In this document: positions 7,302 to 12,283 of the stretch, piece after piece | How positions within the stretch are numbered: position 1 is the first letter of the stretch | Layout: each line of letters starts with the position of its first letter | NCBI GenBank assembly: GCA_937967705.1 | Contig: CALCJG010000070.1 | Span: forward strand, 1-12,283 | DNA: 12,283 nt | Origin: an uncultured Spirochaetia bacterium | GTDB taxonomy: Bacteria; Spirochaetota; UBA4802; JAGODF01 | Reading direction: 5' to 3' | Program-made: the position numbers and the translations under genes | Notes under the pieces: model-generated | What the model saw: the letters and a program-made list of their open reading frames with translations, nothing else | What the model was told of the DNA's origin: nothing | The model's database searches: none

Positions 7302-8537
7302 CTAAGCCGCGGCGCTTTTCTTCACCGGCGGCTTTATCAGCGCCATAATCACCACAGAAACGGCCACCACCACCCCGCCTACGAGGAAGGGAACATAATA
7401 GGTGCCCGTCATGTCCTTGAGCCAGCCACCCACATAAGGCCCCGCAAAACCGGCCAGTCCCCAGGAACTGAAGAGAAGACCGTAATTGGAGCCCTGGGCC
7501 GTCTGGCCGAAGTACTGCAGGCAGGTGGCGGGAAAGAGGGTAAACATGGCCCCGTAGTTCCAGCCAATCAGGGCCGACACGTGCCAGAGGACCCAGTACG
7601 CCTGTCCCGAAGGATAGCGAAGCAGCATGGCACCCACCTGAAGGGCAAAAACGGTTACAAAACTGATTCTCGTCCCGATCTTGTCCGCCACCTGTCCGAT
7701 GAGTATTCGTGTGGCGGCGTTGGCTATGGCCAGCCAGCTTGCGGCCCCGGCGGCCGTCATGGCGTCCAGTCCCTGGTCCCGCCCATGCCCCACGATGTGA
7801 CCGATCACCATGAGCCCCGCGAAGGAGCCGCAGAAATAGGCCAGGTAGAGCAGCCAGAACTGAACGGTCCTGTAGGTTTCCTGATGGGTAAAGTCCCGGA
7901 AGGCGCTCCCCGCTGAGCTGTTATCCCCCGCAGGCGGGGTCCAGCCCTCGGGCTTCCATCCCTGAGGCGGAACCTTCAGGCAGAAGGCCGCAATCACCGC
8001 CATCACCCCCATGGCTATTCCCACGTAGATGAAGACATAGCGCCAGCCGATATTCTCTATGATGTAGGTGGCCAGGGGCGCCATGATGAAGGAGCCGAGC
8101 CCCAGACCCACCACCGCAAAACCCGTGGCCAGGGCCTTGCGGTCGGGCCACCACTTGGGCGCCGTGGCGATGGGCGGCAGGTAGATAAGCCCTCCCCCGA
8201 AGCCGGAGATGATTCCGTAGGTGACATAGAGCTGCCATTTGGTGGTGATAAACCCCGAGAGGACAAATCCGATCCCCAGGATGATCCCGCCGGTCAAAAC
8301 CACCACACGGGGACCGTAACGGTCGCTCAGCCGTCCCGCCGGGAAGGTCATCAGGCCGAAGATGAGACAGGCGATGGCGAAGGCGAGAGCGATATCCGCC
8401 CGATCCCAGCCGAACTGAGCGTTGAGGGGTTTGATAAAAACGCTCCAGGCATAGAGCAGGGCACCGCAGGTGGTGCTTCCCAGTATACCCCCCAGCAGGG
8501 GGATCCACCGGGGCAAAACTTTGTCCGCAGCATTCAT
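7302..8537 (-). CDS. MFS transporter, oxalate/formate antiporter (OFA) family
   Basis: 411 residues with about 12 membrane spans, the normal size. The first half has [12 protein letters not shown] at about 27-38 and the loop 2-3 MFS motif [11 protein letters not shown], at 68-77. The second half has [15 protein letters not shown], the equivalent loop 8-9 motif, and [17 protein letters not shown] in the TM11 region, both OFA-like. Family members carry small carboxylates (oxalate, formate, lactate and similar) across the inner membrane. From memory, the oxalate transporter OxlT has a substrate-binding lysine in TM11; here that region shows a tryptophan and no lysine, so oxalate is not assured. 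The ATG at 8537 follows AAGGA by 9 bases. It appears to be a single-gene unit with its own promoter and operator-like repeat upstream and a hairpin downstream. Confidence 0.9.
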   Translation of the reverse strand: MNAADKVLPRWIPLLGGILGSTTCGALLYAWSVFIKPLNAQFGWDRADIALAFAIACLIFGLMTFPAGRLSDRYGPRVVVLTGGIILGIGFVLSGFITTKWQLYVTYGIISGFGGGLIYLPPIATAPKWWPDRKALATGFAVVGLGLGSFIMAPLATYIIENIGWRYVFIYVGIAMGVMAVIAAFCLKVPPQGWKPEGWTPPAGDNSSAGSAFRDFTHQETYRTVQFWLLYLAYFCGSFAGLMVIGHIVGHGRDQGLDAMTAAGAASWLAIANAATRILIGQVADKIGTRISFVTVFALQVGAMLLRYPSGQAYWVLWHVSALIGWNYGAMFTLFPATCLQYFGQTAQGSNYGLLFSSWGLAGFAGPYVGGWLKDMTGTYYVPFLVGGVVVAVSVVIMALIKPPVKKSAAA

Positions 8538-8618
8538 TGTTTGCCGTCCTTTTTTATAAGATGTTGTGATAAGGGCGGAGGGAGGAATACCCTGGCCGCC
8601 CGGGCTGATAATTGTACT

Positions 8619-8640
8619 ATTGTATCAACTAAAATACAAT
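8619..8640. promoter_or_regulatory. Operator-like inverted repeat at the MFS promoter
   Basis: Perfect 7-bp inverted repeat ATTGTAT (8619-8625) / ATACAAT (8634-8640) with an 8-base spacer. An extra ATTGTA half-copy lies at 8611-8616. The repeat overlaps the end of the -10 box and the expected start of transcription of the MFS gene, where a repressor would sit. The TTGTAT/ATACAA half-site would suit a helix-turn-helix dimer such as a GntR-type regulator, but the regulator is not in the window and its identity is inference. Confidence 0.5.
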
Positions 8641-8666
8641 TAAAACGGGGGTCGATTATCTGTCAA
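8639..8666 (-). promoter_or_regulatory. Sigma-70-type promoter of the MFS gene
   Basis: On the minus strand a perfect -35 TTGACA (8666-8661) is followed after 16 bases by TTTAAT (8644-8639; 5 of 6 matches to TATAAT). The expected start is near 8632, leaving a leader of about 95 bases before the ATG at 8537. The element lies in the 159-base gap between corA and the MFS gene. I see no clear terminator after corA in that gap, so some read-through is possible. Confidence 0.65.
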
Positions 8667-8696
8667 TTATTTATTTCCGGCTCCTGTGCAGGGCCT

Positions 8697-9608
8697 TCAG
8701 CCCAGCCAGCGTTTTTTACGAAACCAGAGGAAGATGACCAGGACCAATAAGCCCATGCCTATCAACGTATAGTAGTAACCTTGTGGATGTTTCAGCTCGG
8801 GCATATTCAGGAAATTCATCCCGTAGATCCCGGCGATGAAGGTAAGCGGCATAAAGAAGACCGAGAAGACCGTGAGGACACGCATCACCTCGTTGGTGCG
8901 GTGAGACGACAGGGCCAGATGGAGATTGAGGAGATTGTTCACGTTTTCCAGAAGCTGGGCCGAGTAGAAGGCGAGCTTCTGGGCCGTTTCCCGGGCATCC
9001 TGGAGATAGGGGGTGCTCTGGGGCGGGACATTTCTCAGCTTGGACAGGAGTTCCAGGGTGAGGGATATCAGCCGGTGATATACAAAAACCCTGCGGCGCA
9101 GGTTGTAGAGTTCCTTAATGATGTCCCTGTCCGAGCCGGCGTCGATGATCCGGTCTTCGTACTCCTCAAACTGGTTTTCCGCCTCATTGATGGGCATCTC
9201 GTAGGAGAGAAGCGTCTCCCGGATGACATCCAGCAGGAGGCGAAGGGGCATCTGCCGGTTGGGCTTTTTCCCTGTCCAGCGGTCGCGGATACCGGCCAGG
9301 CATTCGTGCTCCACGCGGTGTATGGTGATCAGGCAGTCCCTGCGGAAAAAGACAGCGATCTTCCGGGTGAGCCCCCGCACCGTGGCCGCATCGGGAGATG
9401 CTTCTCGGTCGAAGAGACGGGTTACGATGAAGAGGGAATCCCCTATCTCCTCGTATTTGGGCAGGTGCTCGGGCTGAAGGCAGTCCTGCACCGAGGTGGC
9501 ATGCAGATTATGCTCCGCCGCCACGCGGCCCAGCTCCTCTTCGGAGGGATAGACCACATCGATCCAGCGAAACCGGATGCCGGGAAAGGAGGCAAAGTCC
9601 CGAATCAT
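8697..9608 (-). CDS. corA: CorA-family divalent metal ion channel
   Basis: 303 residues, close to the usual 310-320. A large soluble N-terminal domain (about 1-235) begins with a WIDVVYPSEEEL stretch and contains the long helices that form the funnel. Two C-terminal membrane spans follow. The first ends in the diagnostic GMN motif at 263-265 (YGMNFLNMPEL), with the conserved acidic residue of the MPEL loop; the second is YYYTLIGMGLLVLVIFLWF, ending in a basic tail (RKKRW). CorA homologues form pentamers in the inner membrane and move Mg2+, Co2+ or Ni2+; some relatives handle Zn2+, so the ion is not certain. The ATG at 9608 follows GGCAGGTG and overlaps the TerC-like stop by 4 bases (ATGA), so it is the coupled downstream gene of that pair. 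Confidence 0.92.
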   Translation of the reverse strand: MIRDFASFPGIRFRWIDVVYPSEEELGRVAAEHNLHATSVQDCLQPEHLPKYEEIGDSLFIVTRLFDREASPDAATVRGLTRKIAVFFRRDCLITIHRVEHECLAGIRDRWTGKKPNRQMPLRLLLDVIRETLLSYEMPINEAENQFEEYEDRIIDAGSDRDIIKELYNLRRRVFVYHRLISLTLELLSKLRNVPPQSTPYLQDARETAQKLAFYSAQLLENVNNLLNLHLALSSHRTNEVMRVLTVFSVFFMPLTFIAGIYGMNFLNMPELKHPQGYYYTLIGMGLLVLVIFLWFRKKRWLG

Positions 9609-10537
9609 ACTTCACCTGCCGGATTCTGACTGCGGTTTTCCAGCACAGACTTCCAGAAGAAGAAGCCCACCATGGAAAAGGTCACCAGGGGCGTCACCCA
9701 GGGAGGAATGTGGACCCCGAAGGCGTCCACGATCATCACCGTACCCAGTCCCAGGATGGAATACATGGCCCCGTTTTTCAGGTAGGAATACTTTTTTATC
9801 CGCTCGATATTGCTCACCGTCACCTCCCGAACCACCAGCGCCCCGATCCCGTTGCCCAGGAGGATGATGGGGATGGAGAGGGTAAAGGCGAAGGCCCCCA
9901 GAACCCCGTCGATGGAGAAGGTCATGTCGATCACCTCCAGATAGAGTATCTTGCTGATGTCGGACATCTTCTTCTGCAGAAGGTCGCGCTCGCTCTCCTC
10001 GGCGTTCTGTTTGAATCCGTGGGTGATGAAAAAGGCCGTGGATCCCACCACCGCCGCAAAGGCCACCATGTTGCCCACCTTCATGGCATACCAGACCAGC
10101 ACTGTGAGAAAAACGGACACCACCGCAAAAAACCAGACCCCCCTCTTCTGAAAAAAGGGCTCTATGAAGAGTCCGAAATTCTTATGCTCGATAAACAGCC
10201 AGTGGAGGAACAGAAAGACCAGGAAGGTCCCCCCGCCCATGAGCAGCATGGGAGAGGATTTCTCGATGGAGGCCTTGACCATGGGATCGGAGCTGAAGGC
10301 CGCGGTGAAGGCCTCCCAGGGGCTCAACCCCGGAACCGTAAGCCAGAGAATGAGCCAGGGGAGAAGCCCCCTGACCAGGAAGACGGCGAAGAGCATGCCC
10401 CATATGAGGAACCAGCGCCGAGCCCTGGGCTGCATCGTGGACAGCACCTCGGCGTTGATGATGGCGTTGTCGATGGAGCTGACTATCTCGAAGAGCGACA
10501 GCCCGGCGATGATCAGTACGGCGGAAAAGATATCCAT
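9605..10537 (-). CDS. TerC/DUF475-family integral membrane protein
   Basis: 310 residues with about eight hydrophobic spans. It carries the two-fold acidic motifs of the TerC superfamily: FEIVSSIDNAIINAEVL near the start (E17, D23, N24) and LEVIDMTFSIDGVLGAFAF in the middle (E201, D204, D210). The length and the second-motif context fit the DUF475 branch better than classic TerC. TerC relatives are linked to manganese export, metal delivery to secreted enzymes and tellurite resistance; the role of DUF475 members is not settled. The ATG at 10537 lies 10 bases after TAGGGGGT, a site that overlaps the stop of the upstream broken propeller gene 14 bases away. It overlaps corA by 4 bases, supporting joint expression in metal ion handling. 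No promoter of its own fits in the short upstream gap. Confidence 0.85.
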   Translation of the reverse strand: MDIFSAVLIIAGLSLFEIVSSIDNAIINAEVLSTMQPRARRWFLIWGMLFAVFLVRGLLPWLILWLTVPGLSPWEAFTAAFSSDPMVKASIEKSSPMLLMGGGTFLVFLFLHWLFIEHKNFGLFIEPFFQKRGVWFFAVVSVFLTVLVWYAMKVGNMVAFAAVVGSTAFFITHGFKQNAEESERDLLQKKMSDISKILYLEVIDMTFSIDGVLGAFAFTLSIPIILLGNGIGALVVREVTVSNIERIKKYSYLKNGAMYSILGLGTVMIVDAFGVHIPPWVTPLVTFSMVGFFFWKSVLENRSQNPAGEV

Positions 10538-10551
10538 GGACAGTTTACCCC

Positions 10552-11491
10552 CTAACCGGGATGCGGTGCATTTTTCGACTGGCCCGGAGTATACACAACC
10601 CGGAGCGGAGGTTGCAAGGAAAAAATCATGGGTCCTATCTGCCAGGGCACTGTCTCAATAAAGGCCTTCCCGTCCCTCAGATAGGCGAGAAAGAGCCGCC
10701 CGTCGGGATGAAACCGGAAGGCGGCGTAGCGGTAGGGGCCGTACACCCTCTCCCCCGTATTGAGGTAGTAGCGCTGCAGACTCCGCCCGGGTCTCACCGG
10801 ATCATCCTCGTACTTCATCACCTGCAGACAGTAGCGGCGTTCATCGGGACCGAATCCCGGGATGACCTTTCCCCCCGACCCGCCACGCCTTCCCCGGGAA
10901 TCCAGGGGGCCCAGCACCCTGTTATCATCCGGAAATACGACCTCCCGTCCTTGCCCCTGTACTGAAAGTATAAATGATTCCCCCGGGAACTGAATCGGGG
11001 TGATAAGCGGAGAGGAAGGGCCCACAGCGCCCCTTCTCCGTCTGAACATGAACGAACTCATCCTGACAGACGAAGGCATAGCGCCGACCGTCGGCGCTGA
11101 GAACCGGCGTCGACAATATCCTGAAATGGGGCCCCAGGCTTTGCGAACCCACCTGAAGGAACACTCGGTTCTTTTTTTTTGATAATGAAGGCAAACTGCT
11201 TTCCGTTCCGGCTGAAGACGGGGCTTATCCGGGACCGGGGAAACGGCCCGAAGGTTTTGCCATCCAGGCTGATGTAATCGTTCTTCTCATCCCCCTGCTT
11301 TGTAAAAACATAGGCCACCCTGTCCCCCTCAGGGCAAGTCCTTTGTTTCGGATCAGTCCCGTCCGTATAGCGGCAGATCCCTTCCCCGCGGCACCCATCA
11401 TGCATAACCGCTGGCCTTCAGAGGGATGAGGGGCGGCACAAAATTGGAACTGGAATAAAACTATATATGCGTATAGTATTTTTATTGACAT
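10552..11491 (-). pseudogene. Beta-propeller (PD40/WD40-like repeat) protein gene broken by frameshifts
   Basis: Translating successive stretches in different frames rebuilds one repeat protein. Frame of 11405-11180 gives YISLDGKTFGPF...ISPVFSRNGKQFAFI. Frame of 11180 to about 11040 gives RVFLQVGSQSLGP...STPVLSADGRRYAFV. Frame of about 11040-10552 gives FPGESFILSV, RVLGPLD, YYLNTGERVYGPYRY, FHPDGRLFLAYLRDG. These are roughly 40-residue units of the type DGK..GP...P.FS.DGK..A, typical of exported beta-propellers. A candidate N-terminus with a signal-like stretch (MSIKILYAYIVLFQFQFC) starts at 11491 in yet another frame, so about three shifts are needed: near 11310-11345, at the A9 run (11172-11180), and near 11005-11050. 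Each could be a real mutation or a base-calling error; intact neighbours favour decay. The 5' end is uncertain. It lies 14 bases upstream of the TerC-like gene and could have been first in that operon. Confidence 0.7.
11172..11180 (-). repeat. A9 homopolymer at a frameshift in the propeller gene
   Basis: Nine A residues on the coding (minus) strand (nine T on the plus strand) lie where the repeat protein changes frame. With eight A the reading runs straight through as IIKKKNRVFLQVG. The tract is therefore one base too long for an intact gene. It could be a slippage mutation, a sequencing indel, or a site where polymerase slippage restores the frame in some transcripts. Confidence 0.8.
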
Positions 11492-11641
11492 ATTTCCCGA
11501 TCCGGATTACCTTGGATCAAGAGGGATAGGGATTCCCAGGAAAACTTTTACATTTTTCGCGGGTGCGGGCGTAATATTTAGTAGACATAATACGATTTTT
11601 CCCTTCAATGTTTATCAAGCAACCCCAAAGAGGAGACATCC
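11492..11641 (+). promoter_or_regulatory. recA upstream region with weak promoter candidates
   Basis: The 150-base gap before recA contains TTTACA (11547-11552) with TAATAT (11572-11577) after a long 19-base spacer, and a stand-alone CATAAT (11586-11591). Just upstream, TTGACA (11485-11490) has only a poor -10 (TACCTT, 11508-11513) at 17 bases. The ribosome site is clear: GAGGAG at 11629-11634, 7 bases before the ATG. I looked for LexA/SOS boxes of the CTGT-N8-ACAG, GTTC-N7-GTTC and GAAC/GTTC types and found none; a lineage-specific box could be missed. A 6-bp inverted repeat (actata/tatagt, 11460-11477) lies upstream, inside the possible 5' end of the propeller gene. Confidence 0.3.
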
Positions 11642-12283
11642 ATGTCAGAACAAAAAGAGTTGAACCAGAAGTCACAGGCCCTGGAATCGGCCATTCTTCA
11701 GATAGAGAAACAGTTCGGCAAGGGATCCATCATGAGGCTGGGTGATGATTCGGCCAAGGTCAAGGTTCCCGCCATCCCCACCGGCTCCATCGAGCTGGAC
11801 ATCGCCCTGGGCATCGGGGGCATCCCCCGCGGCCGCATCACGGAGATCTTCGGTCCGGAATCCTCCGGCAAGACCACGCTGATGCTGCACGTGGTGGCGG
11901 AGGCCCAGAAGAACGGGGGCATCGCGGCCTTCGTGGACGCCGAGCACGCCCTGGACCCCACCTACGCCCGCAAGCTGGGGGTCAACACCGACGAACTCCT
12001 GGTATCACAGCCGGACACCGGCGAGGAGGCTCTGGAGATCACCGAGGCCCTGGTTCGCTCCGGCGCCATCGACATCATCGTCATCGACTCCGTGGCCGCC
12101 CTGGTCCCCAAGGCGGAAATAGAGGGGGAGATGGGCGACTCGCACATGGGACTGCAGGCCCGCCTCATGAGCCAGGCGCTCCGCAAACTCACGGGGATCA
12201 TCTCCAAGTCCAACACCAGCGTCATCTTCATCAACCAGATACGCCACAAGATCGGGGTGATGTTCGGCTCGCCGGAGACCACC
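11642..12283 (+). CDS. recA: RecA recombinase, N-terminal 214 residues (cut by window end)
   Basis: The reading frame is open to the last base. It begins [20 protein letters not shown], followed by [14 protein letters not shown]. The key sites are present: Walker [10 protein letters not shown] at 71-79, catalytic glutamate E101 in [10 protein letters not shown] (E96 in E. coli), Walker [11 protein letters not shown] near 149, the L1 region [20 protein letters not shown], and the start of L2 after INQIR. RecA forms filaments on single-stranded DNA, drives strand exchange and triggers LexA cleavage. Two residues in L2 differ from the usual INQIRMKIGVMFGNPE: H202 in place of M and S in place of N before PE. 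The C-terminal part lies outside the window. The strong ribosome site (GAGGAG) and the family N-terminus fix the start. Confidence 0.98.
   Translation, partial: MSEQKELNQKSQALESAILQIEKQFGKGSIMRLGDDSAKVKVPAIPTGSIELDIALGIGGIPRGRITEIFGPESSGKTTLMLHVVAEAQKNGGIAAFVDAEHALDPTYARKLGVNTDELLVSQPDTGEEALEITEALVRSGAIDIIVIDSVAALVPKAEIEGEMGDSHMGLQARLMSQALRKLTGIISKSNTSVIFINQIRHKIGVMFGSPETT

Noticed and set aside
7250..7916. Plus-strand frame with a perfect AGGAGG five bases before the ATG at 7260
   Set aside because: The ribosome-like site is a chance match next to the hairpin. The frame runs antisense to the MFS gene and its product is Gly/Pro/His-rich with no domain.
8679..8695. Short GC-rich hairpin (ggc-cctg / cagg-gcc) just after the corA stop
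   Set aside because: The loop would be only a few bases, there is a bulge, and no U-run follows on the minus strand, so I do not call it a terminator.
8781..9629. Long plus-strand open frame opposite corA, and a similar one opposite the TerC-like gene (9710-10555)
   Set aside because: Both are antisense shadows of firmly identified membrane protein genes, with no start context and no family match.
11492..11641. SOS (LexA) box upstream of recA
   Set aside because: None of the well-known LexA motifs could be found by eye; GGATCC-like and GGGATTCCC-like partial palindromes near 11500-11537 are not LexA sites that I recognise.
55..12283. CRISPR arrays, tRNA genes, insertion sequences, defence or toxin-antitoxin modules
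   Set aside because: I looked for repeats with regular spacing, cloverleaf-like sequences, transposase motifs and paired small genes and saw none that stand up.

Overview
The window looks like a GC-rich bacterial chromosome fragment. The style of the partial RecA, the oxalate/formate-type permease, the YgiQ-type radical SAM protein and the DUF3352-like exported protein all suggest a deltaproteobacterium (Desulfobacterota). That placement rests on sequence style only; there is no rRNA. Bases 1-54 are not biological. They are an Illumina P7/TruSeq adapter, including an 8-base index, left on the end of the contig, so genomic DNA starts at about 55.

Layout. 105-3248 (+): a small multi-pass membrane protein of unknown function, followed by a tightly packed periplasmic-binding-protein / FecCD permease / ATPase trio for cobalamin, haem or siderophore-type uptake. 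The trio genes overlap by 8 and 4 bases. 3258-5048 (-): a large secreted DUF3352-like protein, convergent with the ATPase gene. 5049-5212: a divergent promoter region. 5213-6868 (+): a YgiQ-family radical SAM protein whose extended -10 box lies so close to the ATG that the mRNA may be leaderless. 6890-7210 (-): a small orphan helical protein. 7257-7292: a perfect 12-bp stem-loop. 7302-8537 (-): an MFS carrier of the oxalate/formate antiporter family, with a good sigma-70-type promoter and an inverted repeat overlapping its -10/+1. 8697-10537 (-): a TerC/DUF475 membrane protein translationally coupled (ATGA) to a CorA divalent-cation channel. 10552-11491 (-): a beta-propeller-repeat gene broken by about three frameshifts, directly upstream of the TerC/CorA pair. 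11642 to the end (+): recA, cut off by the window edge after 214 codons.

Functionally the window mixes housekeeping (recA, ygiQ) with three transport modules: corrinoid or iron chelate import, a small carboxylate carrier, and divalent metal handling. I see no mobile element, CRISPR array, tRNA, rRNA or phage gene. I found no clearly new multi-gene system. The observations most worth a second look are the adapter at the contig end, the decayed propeller gene, the possible leaderless ygiQ transcript, the operator-like site at the MFS promoter, and the TerC-CorA coupling.
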